Assembly (NCBI GenBank): GCA_963693365.1
Contig: CAVNZM010000006.1
Coordinates: 6,138,001-6,202,000 of the forward strand
Direction: 5' to 3'
Length of the DNA: 64,000 bases
Source of the DNA: Amoebidium appalachense
Taxonomy: Eukaryota > Ichthyosporea
In this document: piece after piece, positions 12,258 to 23,128 of the stretch
Position numbering within the stretch: position 1 is the stretch's first letter
How the letters are laid out: each line of letters begins with the position of its first letter
Notes under the pieces: model-generated
Databases searched by the model: none
What the model was told of the DNA's origin: nothing
The model's input: only the letters and a program-made list of their open reading frames with translations
Translations under genes and position numbers: made by a program

Positions 12258-13652
12258 ACACACGGACCCACAAGTACACGCACACTCACAGGCGCACATC
12301 CACCACCACACATCCACCACCACCATAATAGAAACTTATTGACCACACTTCCAAAACCCATTTCCAAGTCCCCCCCCCCCCCTAAAAAAAAAATAAAAAA
12401 TAATAAAACAAAACCCTACCAAGCCAACCCAAAAAATGCCCAAGCACGTGCATACAAAACAATGGGGACCATTTACACACCCAAAATGCAGTGCACACTT
12501 GCCTGAAGGCACATGTCCAGCGTAACCATTTTTGTCACCAAACGCCGAGAACTTAGCCGCCTGCTCCTCTGGGGGAAGTTCTGTCAGGCGCTGGTCGTGG
12601 GGGCGGAAATCGTTACGCTTTTTGAGTTCATACTTGGTCCAATGCAGCGCCCTCGAGTAATACAGGAGCCGCTGCTCGTCGTATCGCTGCTTGTGGAGCT
12701 CCGAGAGGAGGGTGGCAAAGGCGTTTGGGCCCACACCTTTGTCTGCCAGTGCACGCAACAATGTTACCACCTTTAGGTCGAGCCCACTGCGGTGGCTAAG
12801 GTAGGCCGGAAACTGATCACGCATGAAGAGTGGAAGGCGTTTAATTGTCTGGGGGTTTGTGCCGGCAAAGTTTTTTTTGCATGTGTCACAAAAGTACCGG
12901 GCCGTGATAATGTAGTAGCAGCTGTCAAAGTCGATAACACGCCGTCCTACGGGGTTGCTCATGAACCCATTGCGAGAAGTACGGTGTGGGTTGGGGTGGT
13001 TGTGGGGGTCCACGTAGTGATCATCGAAGGGGCACGGCACCATGAAACCGGGAGACAACCTTTCCGGAAGCCAGGCAAAACATCTGGGTTTGTAGAAAGG
13101 CGCTGGATCGCCCCCAAAATTAAAGCCTATAATGGGAGGTGGAAGATGCCACCCCACAGGCGTCTTCTCATCTTTGAGACTCTCTTTCACTGTGTGCAGG
13201 TGCGACTTGATTGTTTCGCCCGCCGCGTCAGAAAACTCCTCTCCACCGTCATCCCCGTCCGTATTATCTTCTCCCTCTTCCTCCCCTTCATCCTCGTCTA
13301 CCCGGTACGCATCTGCTGCTGCATTTAGCAAAGGTTCCTCGTCGGGTTGCACCTGTATGTCTGGTGGGTGTGGAGCAGGGGCCCGATCCATTTCTCTTGG
13401 TAACGAATGGACGCTACCTGCCTCAACTACACGGGCCCTTATGTCGGCGGCCTTAGATAGAGGGGGCTGTTCGGGTTGTACGTTTACGTTTAGTTCCTGC
13501 AAAACAGCTTTGTTTGCCGTCCCAAAACCTGCAAAGTTCGCTAAAGGCTGAACAAATGCAGCATCTTTTTTTTTGCGCCCAGCTCCCTCCCTAGCTCCGC
13601 CTGTTTTATGCCCAGGGCGCTGTGTTGTGCCCTTAGGGCAGCCTGGCTTCAT
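5735..13652 (-). CDS. DUF6729 / DDE transposase-like / DEDDy 3'-5' exonuclease fusion protein
   Basis: Six exons on the minus strand: 13652-12503, 11548-11358, 10377-9534, 9063-8423, 7953-7747, 7333-5735. They join in frame to 1544 codons including the stop. Introns 1 (donor CAG|GCAAGT) and 5 (GAG|GCAACA) are GC-AG; the others are GT-AG. The N-terminus has GGAREGAGRKKKD (about 18-30), then an acidic stretch (about 117-140), then a Cys/His-rich region with CPFDDH (about 205) and CDTC (about 255) typical of DUF6729. Exons 2-3 carry KADHTF (D418) and YTDRCC (D492), matching the first two acidic positions of an RNase-H-fold transposase. Residues about 567-714 form a complete WRN-type exonuclease: D571/E573 in GLDCEW, D637 in VGKQIGTD, Y706/D710 in YAALD. 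Further on come RGTNEVEG (about 1051) and a CKTCGRQGKGCPG zinc motif (about 1387), both known from fungal and algal proteins of this architecture. It probably acts on DNA in the nucleus and may be a transposon protein or a domesticated one. The start is the first ATG; the longer frame to 13736 begins with TTG. Confidence 0.8.
8159..8219. repeat. Poly(C) homopolymer, about 61 nt
   Basis: The longest single-base run that I counted, inside intron 4 of the exonuclease gene. A 54-base C run (44786-44839) and a 50-base G run (32280-32329) are comparable. Confidence 0.9.
10440..10752. repeat. Degenerate minisatellite in intron 2 of the exonuclease gene
   Basis: About six head-to-tail units of 37-62 bp, each built from a C-rich tract followed by AAACCCATGTGCCCACA and variants (for example near 10488, 10551, 10623, 10707). 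It lies entirely within the intron between exons 2 and 3 (10378-11357). Unit length varies because the C tract varies. Confidence 0.75.
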
Positions 13653-14532
13653 TTTAAACACTTGGGGCCTGGCCCCCTGCCCCCCTAGTGCGACTACGTT
13701 ACCGCAAACATTCCCGTATTCCAGTGTGCTCGGCAATGCTGCTCATGGCCTTCCCGGACTGGTTGTGACCAGTAAAGAGCGCGCCAATTCCTGACCGCCG
13801 CCTACAGCAGTGTATGATCTGTTATCCATATTCGGCAAAAGGGGTCTTGCCCAACCAATGGCTTGAATCCTTGTAACTTTGCTTTATCCATATAAGGTTA
13901 GCTGAACACCCCCCCCTCCAATCATACCCCCCCCTTCTCTCTAGTAGTAGCTCCTGGCATGCCGCACCCCCCGTCTTTTCACACCCTGTTGATGAACATA
14001 CCAATAAAAACAATCTCACCAATCAAAACAACTACAGCGGCAAATTCAGAAAGATTCACACCCTGGAAAAGCAACAGCGGCAGGGAACCACCCAGGCCGC
14101 TAGTATAGCCTCATACAGGCCACGCTCAACTCTTTTCCACTTCGATTATTGTCATCGATCATTCAGTAAAACAAGTGAATCGGTTTTCTGCAGTTACGGA
14201 GCAACTTACGAAAAGCCTGTTGAAACTTCGAGGACTCGACGAGAGCTCTCTGATTTGAAGCCCTGGATCCGGATCAACATAGGCATACGTTTGGGCTCTC
14301 CCATCAGATATTGTGCATGTAGCCTACACCTAGAATTAAGTTTCATTCGATTCGAAAAGAATAATGGAGAATAAACTATGTAGTGTAGTGTGACTCTTTT
14401 TACTCAAGAATCTCACGGCATCATTGAGGGGCGTCAAAAGTTGGACTGCCAAGCCCATGGAATCTGGGAGTTAAAAGATTCGAACCCTGAATGTTTACCC
14501 ATTCTTTTGTTAGTGATTGGCTGATGCCGCTC
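13653..14532. other. Intergenic region between divergent genes
   Basis: This separates the minus-strand exonuclease gene from the plus-strand ATP-grasp gene, so it should hold two divergent promoters. A weak TATA-like element on the minus strand lies near 13885-13893. The 14-mer ACTACAGCGGCAAA at 14031-14044 recurs at 17369-17382. No RNA gene or coding sequence was recognised. A good tRNA B-box lookalike near 14470 lacks pairing stems. Confidence 0.45.
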
Positions 14533-14575
14533 ATCCAATAGTCATCCACTTGCCTCAAAGGCAGCACCTATATAA
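14533..14575 (+). promoter_or_regulatory. CCAAT and TATA elements of the ATP-grasp gene
   Basis: CCAAT occurs at about 14535-14539 and TATATAA at 14569-14575, roughly 115 bp upstream of the ATG at 14690. Spacing and order fit a classical RNA polymerase II core promoter with a 5' leader of about 85-90 nt. Confidence 0.5.
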
Positions 14576-14689
14576 TGCATGCTGGCCGTCCCGTTTTGGG
14601 CAACTTGAATAGTTCTTTCTCGTGGGAGGGGCCGTGTACGCTTCTGCATTACGAAGGACAACGGTTTAACCCTTTTACTACCCCACAAA

Positions 14690-16156
14690 ATGTCTAGCAT
14701 TGATATCACCAAGCTCACCGGGCGCGATGAGGAGACACAAAAGCTCCGTATGGAGGCTCTGAAAGGGCGTAAACTCCTTTGGCTCACATGCACATACTCA
14801 TCATGGGCCGGAGTCATTTCCACGCTCGGAGAAGTGATGCCCCTGGGCATTCTCCCTTACATGGTGTTTGCCGACCACAACAAGGGCCACGAGCTAGCCA
14901 AGCACTGCGAGGAGGCCGGTTACGTCAAGGACACAGCTGTCATCTTTGCCGACATGGACGATGAGGAAAAGGCCACGGACAACATCCTCACAGCCGCTAA
15001 CGCTCTCGGTGTCGAGTTTGACGGTGTTTTCTCCCCCTACGAACACGCACAGACACTTGTCGGTGAGCTTTGTGAACGCATGAACCTTCCGGGTAACACA
15101 AAAGCCGCGTACGTTGCTGCCCGCAACAAGGCCGCGTCACGCGACGTCTGCCGCGCCGCTGGTGTCCCTACCCCTGGTGCCCTTCGCTTGAAAACTCAGG
15201 CAGATCTCGAACGGGTGGAGAGTGAGCTAGGGTACCCCATCGTGCTTAAGCCACAGAGCGGTGCCGGATCGGACGGTGTCTACAAATGCCACAATTACGA
15301 AGAACTGGCCGCGGCGTTTGCAAAGGCTGAAAAGTCCATGCAGGAGAGTCTCATTCTCAACTGGAACCCCGGGTGCGAGGAGGGGATCATTGCCGAGAAC
15401 TACATCGACGGGGATGAGTTCGATGTCGATCTTCTTTTGTGGGATGGCGAGTTGGTTTATGGCAATGCCAACGACAACTGGCCCACGATGGAGCCCACGT
15501 TCCTCGAAACCGGTAGCAACTCCCCATCCACATACCCTGCCGACAAACAGAAGGAACTGGTGGACTACGCCTACGCATGTGTTAAGGCCCTAGGTTTCAA
15601 GCAGGGGTGCTTCCATGTTGAGTGCAAGTACACAAAGGACACGCTTCTGCGCACCGTCGACGGCCGTCGCGAGGGTCAGCCCATGTTGATTGAGGTCAAT
15701 CCTCGGCTGGGGGGCGGCCGCACCAACCTCCTTCACAAGGAGGTCTACGGGGTCAATCTTCAGGTGGAGTTTGTTCTTTCGGCCGCTGGAATTCCCATTA
15801 ACCCACCGCGACATGAGACTCCCATTTGCGCCGTGGCCGATTACTTCTTCTGCGCGCCCAAGACCGGCTACCTTGTCCACAAGCGTTTCCTGGAACACAT
15901 CAAGGATAACCCCGATGTCATCTACTCGCACATCACAAAGGAGGCCGGTGACCAGGTGAAGGGTTACGACACGGGCATCCCTGAGTGGGTGGCCTTTTTG
16001 ACCATTCGTAGGGACACTTTGGATGAGGCACTCGCGTCTCTCAATTCTATCATCGAATCCGTTAACATTCCAATTGTGGCTGATGCGAGCCAAACAGAGA
16101 AAGTGAGTGCGGCTGCCACCGTGAGCGCCGCTGCGCCTGCTCAAACAACTTTCTAA
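14690..16156 (+). CDS. ATP-grasp ligase, carnosine-synthase-like
   Basis: Intronless, 488 aa. The architecture is that of ATP-grasp carboxylate-amine ligases: an N-terminal pre-ATP-grasp region, then NLPGN...AARNKAASR (about 137-153), a glycine-rich ATP loop KPQSGAGSDG (about 187-196), YIDGDEFDVDLLLWDGEL, DNWPT, and the metal-binding IEVNPRLGG (E335, N337). The order GVFSPYE, NLPGN, EFDVDL, DNxPT, HVECKYT, IEVNPRLGG closely parallels the C-terminal half of animal carnosine synthase (beta-alanine + histidine + ATP). The protein is about half the length of the animal enzyme, so the substrate could be another amino acid or a mycosporine-type acceptor. It is predicted cytosolic, with no signal peptide. 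The low-complexity Ala-rich tail looks dispensable. The ATG at 14690 is the first in the frame after the TATA box. The gene has no introns, unlike its intron-rich neighbours. Confidence 0.82.
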   Translation: MSSIDITKLTGRDEETQKLRMEALKGRKLLWLTCTYSSWAGVISTLGEVMPLGILPYMVFADHNKGHELAKHCEEAGYVKDTAVIFADMDDEEKATDNILTAANALGVEFDGVFSPYEHAQTLVGELCERMNLPGNTKAAYVAARNKAASRDVCRAAGVPTPGALRLKTQADLERVESELGYPIVLKPQSGAGSDGVYKCHNYEELAAAFAKAEKSMQESLILNWNPGCEEGIIAENYIDGDEFDVDLLLWDGELVYGNANDNWPTMEPTFLETGSNSPSTYPADKQKELVDYAYACVKALGFKQGCFHVECKYTKDTLLRTVDGRREGQPMLIEVNPRLGGGRTNLLHKEVYGVNLQVEFVLSAAGIPINPPRHETPICAVADYFFCAPKTGYLVHKRFLEHIKDNPDVIYSHITKEAGDQVKGYDTGIPEWVAFLTIRRDTLDEALASLNSIIESVNIPIVADASQTEKVSAAATVSAAAPAQTTF

Positions 16157-16348
16157 AAAGATTTTTAACGGTACTGTTAAGTTTTGTAATTCTGAAGAGT
16201 TCTTTCAGTTTTGAGATGCCATATATAGGGAGCACTGAAATTGCGACGAGGAGCCCTAGTATGTGCAAGATCGTTCTTTTCATGTTTTTTTACGCGCCAG
16301 AGTAGTTTCCCTTCTAAAAAGTTTTGTAAACCTGTAAGGACAATTTCT

Positions 16349-16437
16349 CGTTTTGATAACTCCATTGTTTTGAGAGCACCTTTGTGGCTTCTCCTTTTGA
16401 TAACTTCTTGTTTTGAGAACAACTTTGTGGTTTTGTA
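16349..16437. repeat. Two-copy tandem repeat, about 45 bp
   Basis: Two diverged copies of a segment built around TTTTGATAACT...TTGTTTTGAGA...CTTTGTGG, in the 3' flank of the ATP-grasp gene. Confidence 0.6.
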
Positions 16438-16612
16438 GTTCTAGTGCCGGGCACGAGCAATGTTGTCCGAGGGGAAAGGTACCACCAGGTCCAACGATGG
16501 AAGTTCGCAGGAACGTTCCATCGAACCAGTAAAAAATCATTCGCATTGAGCGATCATGCTATTCAACTTTCACAGCCTGTCCCCCCCCTCCCCCCCTCCC
16601 CCTCCCACACAC

Positions 16613-16723
16613 AAACACACGGATCCCACATGTACGGCATGCCAACCCTACACAAACACACGAATCCCACACAGCATGCCAACCCTACAGAAACACACGG
16701 ATCCCACACGGCATGCCACCCCT
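16613..16723. repeat. Three-copy tandem repeat, 33-41 bp
   Basis: Units begin at 16613, 16654 and 16691. Each reads AAACACACGGATCCCACA and then GGCATGCCAACCC with small differences. Confidence 0.8.
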
Positions 16724-17712
16724 TATATTCAACGCGACGCCTCGAAGTTATTGAACGACGATTGGGCAGTTGGGGGGGTACATCCACAGTCCAAGCAATA
16801 CTCACAAATGCAGCACGGGCCCACCTTGTTATGATGAGAAGACAAGGAGGATGGTAGGCAAAACATAAGACAAGGAGGATGGTAGCAAAACATCACAGAT
16901 TTAGCCAAACCCCCTCCCCCCCCCCCCCCCCCCCTCCTTCCACACACGCAACACTGCCACCACCACCACAATCACTTCCAATCAGACCACACAGTGCACA
17001 GACAGATTGGCACACGGCCTTCGGAAAAGACTTCCGAAGCGGGCAGCAATCGCACATCCGGTTGATCGATGATCAGAAGGCTCATTTGACAAAGAGAAGT
17101 GCAATTCAACCTACAAGTTGCTTTTGTTTACGTTTAAATTTGCTTTTGCGCACATCAGTAGACGTTAAGTAGTCACTGATGTTCAGAGCATGCATGTAGC
17201 ATGTGGCTTGAAAGGTGTAACATAAACTTCCCCGCTGTGTTTTTGGGTTTTCGTTTTGTCGTTTCAAAAAAAAGGCACTGGTCTGATGTGAGCATAGACC
17301 AATAAGCATGCAGCCCGCGCAATAATAGCCAATCACTCAAAAATTACCTTTTTTGGTAGCGCAAACCCACTACAGCGGCAAAACTTGAATATTTCGTAAA
17401 TGTTTAGATCTTTTTAAACGAGGTAACTGTGTAATGTTAGAGTGATTTAAACTGAACAAAAGAATAAAGCTTTATTGCATCAGGTATTTATTCTACCAGA
17501 CGTTAACTGACACACCGCCAATCGTCTATTGGCTCCATTTTTAGGTCCCGAGTCAAAAACACACCTCCGAATAATATGTAAATGACCATTATAACAAATG
17601 AATGAACTACAACATGCATAAAATAAAATATAATATTTTAATTATTACTCTAATAATATATTGTACATTGGTAAAGGTGGGTAAAGGTACAGCAAGCTCG
17701 CGACTGACCAAA

Positions 17713-18173
17713 TATATAGTATGAAAATTACGCAGCTAGTCCATTCGCTCGTAATCACGCAGTTTAGTATCCGCACCACCGGGTGAACCTTGAAAAGCTT
17801 TCGGCAGCAGCAACAACTTCAAGTTGATCAAACCCACGCCGTTTGACACTTCGTTTGCAAGACTTTCAGGTTTCTTCGGGTGACTCGACTCAATAGAAAC
17901 CGGTACCGGTAAGGCTTTTCTCTGTTTATGTGTATATCCAATGTGGTTGTCTTGTTGGCATTTTTATATATCAGTGTTCCTCATCATCCTTCTAAGCTTC
18001 ACATGGCATCCAATTCCTTACACATCACAGAACACAGATACACGGAGTTGTGCTCCCCTCTCCCACCCCTTCCCTCTCTCTCTCTCCCCCCCCCCCCCCC
18101 CCTCCCCCTCCCCATTCCCTCCCCTTTCCCCTACAGAATACATGCACACGATGTGCTTCCCCACCCTCCCCTT

Positions 18174-18206
<33 letters not shown>

Positions 18207-18549
18207 AACACACACATACACGGAGTCCACAAACCATCACATCTTACACAAGACACAAAACACACGTACGATGTGCTTCCTCCCCCCCCCTCCCCCCCCC
18301 CCCCCTTCTCCCCCCCCCCAACTTCCCGGTCGGGCACACTCCAGACAGCTGTTGATCTAGCGAATCGATGGTTTAGATGTTTGGTGTCTTTAACTTCAAA
18401 CTCAGATGCATTCCAGACACCCAGGCACTATAGTACCACAAAACACACCTTCCTCCTTCTCTGCACAGATGCTCACCTGCGTGCACAAGCGCAAGTGTAT
18501 TCTTGCACTCGCGCACAGACACACGCTTGCACGCACACGCACGCGCGCG

Positions 18550-18588
<39 letters not shown>

Positions 18589-18613
18589 ACCCTCACATTT
18601 TTTATTTGTGCAG
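17713..18613 (+). promoter_or_regulatory. Promoter and 5' UTR intron of the aminotransferase gene
   Basis: A TATA-like TATATAG lies at 17713-17719. A strong donor ACCG|GTAAGG at 17908/17909 and an acceptor TTTATTTGTGCAG at 18613 predict a 5' UTR intron (17909-18613). It joins a leader exon to GAGTGCAGCCAGCC immediately before the ATG at 18628. Confidence 0.5.
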
Positions 18614-18627
18614 GAGTGCAGCCAGCC

Positions 18628-19359
18628 ATGGGTCTACCTTCTCTCTCTGCGCGCACACTTGTGCGTGCAGCCCAGGCTGCCCCCAAAGGGGTCCTGGCCG
18701 TGGCGTTTACACGTGCCCACAGGTTGGTGCTTTCCGCATTCTCGAAGAAATTCTCTAAGGAAATATAGAACAGATGAAAAGCTATAATATGGTGAAATCA
18801 CACCCACCCACCTTCCTTCCCTCCTTCCTTCCCACCCTCCCACTCCCCCCCCCAAACTCTTCCTGTCTCTCTCTCTCCCTCTCTCCCCTCCCCCGCCCCC
18901 CTCTCTCTCTGTCTCGCGCTCTGTCTCATTGTTTTTCTCTCCCTCTCTCCCTCTCTCCCACGATCCCGCCCCTCCCCCTTCCCCTCCTTCTCGGAAATGC
19001 CACTTCTCCTCGACAAACTGTCCCCGCATCGGCCTTTTACAAGGGGATGTTTGTTGTTGATGTGGGCTCTGTTGCATGCATATCTTGTCTTTCCTCTTTG
19101 AGTCTTTTGGAACACCCACCTAGCCTCCCCTCCCCCCCGCCCCTCCCCCCCCCCCCCTCCTCCCCCAATCCATTCCCTGTTTCCCCCCGTTTCGCCTCTT
19201 ATCTTGACAGCCAACCCTACCGCTTTTATTCACCAATCCCCTACCTACCTAGTGGAGCTTGCGACTAGGTGACTGAAATACGCACATACACACAAATAAA
19301 AAACACATGCACACACGCGCGCACATGCGCATGGCACCAATTATATATCTTTTCTCTCT

Positions 19360-19392
<33 letters not shown>

Positions 19393-19586
19393 TTCCCTTC
19401 ATCTCTCCGCTATTGTCATTCTCGCCCGCTTAATCTCTCTTGAGCGCACACACACACACATTGACATGAGCACTTATTCCCCGCCTTCCCCCACCCCCCA
19501 CCCACACATACACCCCTACATACAAACACTTTTGCACACCAGTTCCCCCCCCCACTCCCCCTCCCCCCGTCCCTGTCCGCCCCGCC

Positions 19587-19642
<56 letters not shown>

Positions 19643-19818
19643 ACACGCACACACACACAGCATCTGGTCCCACGTACCCCTCGGTCCCCCTGATGCCATT
19701 CTGGGCATCACCGAGGCCTATCTTAAGGACAAATCCCCGAATAAGATCAATCTTGGTGTGGGTGCATACCGTGACGACAACAACAAGCCAAAGGTCCTTA
19801 GCTGCATCAGAAAGGTAC

Positions 19819-19849
<31 letters not shown>

Positions 19850-21168
19850 ACTCCCCCTGGAGCCCCCCCCCCCCCCCCCCCCCCCCCCCGGCTTGTTGAT
19901 CCAACCCAGCCTCCCTCCACCTCCCACCCCCACTCTCCTTGAGACCTCTTCCTCGTTCCTCAAAACTTATCCTAACCCCAACATACCACATCCCCCCTTC
20001 CCCCCCCCCCCCCCCCCTCCCCCTCTCCCACGCACCTTCCTCGTCCTCCCTCGCTCTCTTTCTCTTCCCCCCCCCCCCCCCCCCCCACCACCACCACCAC
20101 CACCACCACAACTACCTCACCACCCTCACACCTACCCCTTTCCCCCCGGGGGTGGGGTCCGACTTTCTTCTCTCTTCTCTCCTCTACTCCTTATTCCACG
20201 GTCTTACCAAATTTTGCTCGGAACAAAATCTCCCTGTCGACACTTGGAACAATTTCTCCCCCTCAACACTCTTAACGTAAGTAGTAAAGAAGGGAATCGG
20301 TACCTACAGATAGTATAATTTAGTGGGAATAAGTATAAGATAGTAGGAAAAGAATACTGGTACTCTTATCTTTTGGCCTTTTTTCTTGTTTCCTGCATGA
20401 CTTGTCGTTTTACTTCCAATACCAAAAACCACCAAAACCTTTATCTAGACTATTCTTGGCTCCCCCTCCTCCTTTTGGCTTCCGTTGCTTGGGGCATCCT
20501 CCCCCCCCCCCCCCCCCCCCCCTCCCCGCCTCCCGGCCCGCGTCCACCCCCACACCCGCCTGCTCGTCCAACCCCTCGACCCCTCTCTCCTTTCTTCTCC
20601 CTTGGCTGACGAAGAGTTTGTATGCGATGTAATGTTTTATGCCCCTTAGGCAGGCACACAAACACATACGGGCACACACCTTCACCCACAGACCCACACA
20701 TACGTACACACTCCCTCCTCCCTCCCCCCCCCCCCCCCCCCCCCCACCCCCACCCCCTCCTCCTCCCTCTCTCCCTTTTTGTCTCTCTCTTTCCTCTCTT
20801 TTTGTTCCCCCCCCCCCCCCCCCCCCCCCCGGGCAACCCATATTCCTCTGGTTCCGGTCTCTTACCTTCTCTTTCTCGCTCTCCTCTCATTCCCCACCGG
20901 CCCACCCACAAACCCACCCACCCGCACCCCCGCACACACACAGACACCTCCCCCCCCCCCCCCCCCCCCTTTTTGCCTTACTAATATTAACCCACCCCTC
21001 CACACTCACGCCCTTGCACACACACGTACACACACACACACACACACACAGGCGGAGCAGATGGTGCGTGAGCAGGATCTCAACAAGGAATATGCCCCCA
21101 TTGGAGGTGACAAGGCCTTCCAGGACGCTGCTATCAAGTATTACACCCCCCCCCCCCCCCCCCCCCCA

Positions 21169-21206
<38 letters not shown>

Positions 21207-21816
21207 CAACAACAACAACAACAACAACAACGTCAGTGTATGTGTTGATAATAATAACGACAACGATAAATGTATTGGTAGTAGCAGTATTAGTAATAAT
21301 AGTAATAAAAGAACAAACTAATTTTTTGATATAGAATGAAGGAAAATGATGCTTATAAATGGATGGAAAGCTGTGTGACACATATAATAAGGGAAAAAGC
21401 AATAAACAAATAAATGAAATCGAGTTGTTTTTAAGAAAAAGGGATGAAGTAAGTACAAAAGCATTTTACATGTACATGATACTTTTGGTTGCCAAATGTA
21501 TGTATACATGCCCCCCCCCCCCCCCCCCCTCCCCCCCCCCCGGGGACCCCCCTGCTTACATAACCACCCACCCACTCACCTGCCTCCCTCGGTCTTTCGT
21601 TTCTTCCCTATCACGTTCACTCCCTTCTTTCTATTTCGTCTCTGTCGTCCCTTCTACTGACACATACTTCCCCTCTCGTCCTTAAAACACCACAATACCA
21701 TCCCCCCCCCCCCCCCCCCCCCCCCTCCCCCCCCCCCCCCTCCCCCCCCCCCCCTCCCCCCTCCCCCCTCCCCCACCCACCCATCCGACCGTCGTTCCCA
21801 CGTCCTGCACTATCAT

Positions 21817-21889
<73 letters not shown>

Positions 21890-23097
21890 CCCCCCCCCCC
21901 CCCCCCCCCCCTCTCTCTCCCCCTCCCCCCACCCCCTTCCCACACACACACACACACACACAGGCTAGCGCTCGGGGAGAACCACTCCGTGATCAAAGAA
22001 AAAGAGATATGCCACGGTGCAGTCTATCTCGGGCACAGGCGCTCTTCGTATCGCCGCCATTTTCCTCTACAAGTACTTCCCCTTCCCCCGTGGAGGTAGG
22101 TTTTAACCCCCCCCCCCCCCCTCCCCCCCTCCCCCTTCCCCTCCCCCCCCCCCCCCCCCCTTCTTCCCCCCTCTCCTCCTCTCCCTCTTCCCCTCCCCCT
22201 TCCCTCCCTCCCTCCCCCTTCCCTCCTCCCCTTCCTTCCCTCTTTTGTCCCATCCCCCCGGTGTGAATTGGATCTGCTTGTTATGCATACGCTTTATGTG
22301 TGCTTTGCATTCTGCCTTGTATTGTTCGGCATGTGTACGGCATCTGCATGTTCTTCGTGCGCTATTAACTATACTACCCCCCCCCCCCCCCCCCCCCCTC
22401 CCCCCCCTTCTCCCTCCTCCCAAAAAAAAAAAAAGGAAAAAAAAAAAAGAAAAGAAAAACCACCCCTTCAATTCCCCCACCCCGTGCGCCCTTTGTTTAC
22501 TTGTTTGTTTTTGTTTGTTTGCAAAAACTGTAACGTCATGTCAACCATGAATGTGCACTTCATACTCTAACACATCCTAAGGGAAAGGGGGGGGGAGGGG
22601 GAGGGGAGGATAGGTTTGCTTCAGAGGTCACATGCTGACAAAACCGTTTTCTCCTCCCCCTCCCCTCCCCTCCCCCCCCCCCCCCCCCCCCATCTCCATC
22701 CCCGATTCTATTCCCCCCCCCCCCCCCCCCCCCCCCCTTCTCCCCGCCCCTATCCTCCGCCACCCCTCCCACCCAACACACACACACACACACACCACCA
22801 CCACCATCACCACCAACACGCACACACACACACACACACACAGAGCGGTTCATTTTCCTGCCCAACCCTACTTGGGGCAACCACAAGGCCATCTTCAAGG
22901 TAATGCAACCCCAATTGTCACCCCCTTCCCCCCCCCCCCAACCCCCGTCCACCCCAACACACACACACACTCACTCACACACACACACACACACACACAC
23001 CTTGAGGATGAACTCTGCTTGTACTCGTTATGTGTAGTTTGCACTCAGCGTTGTATTGTCCGTTATGGATTTGTACTTGTACTCTTAACACATTCCC

Positions 23098-23128
<31 letters not shown>

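Larger units (their letters stand above)
16157..17700. other. Intergenic region with small tandem repeats
   Basis: This is the 3' flank of the ATP-grasp gene and upstream region of the aminotransferase gene. It contains two tandem repeats (listed separately), a C-rich tract near 16915-16936 and the palindrome AATAAAGCTTTATT at 17463-17476. I recognise no coding sequence. Confidence 0.5.

Noticed and set aside
14460-14500. Possible tRNA on the minus strand (good B-box word GGTTCGAATC)
   Set aside because: The flanks do not pair as a T stem, and no A box or acceptor stem can be found at proper spacing.
16613-16723. Regularly spaced repeats considered as a CRISPR array
   Set aside because: Only three units, adjacent with no unique spacers, in a eukaryotic context; it is a minisatellite.
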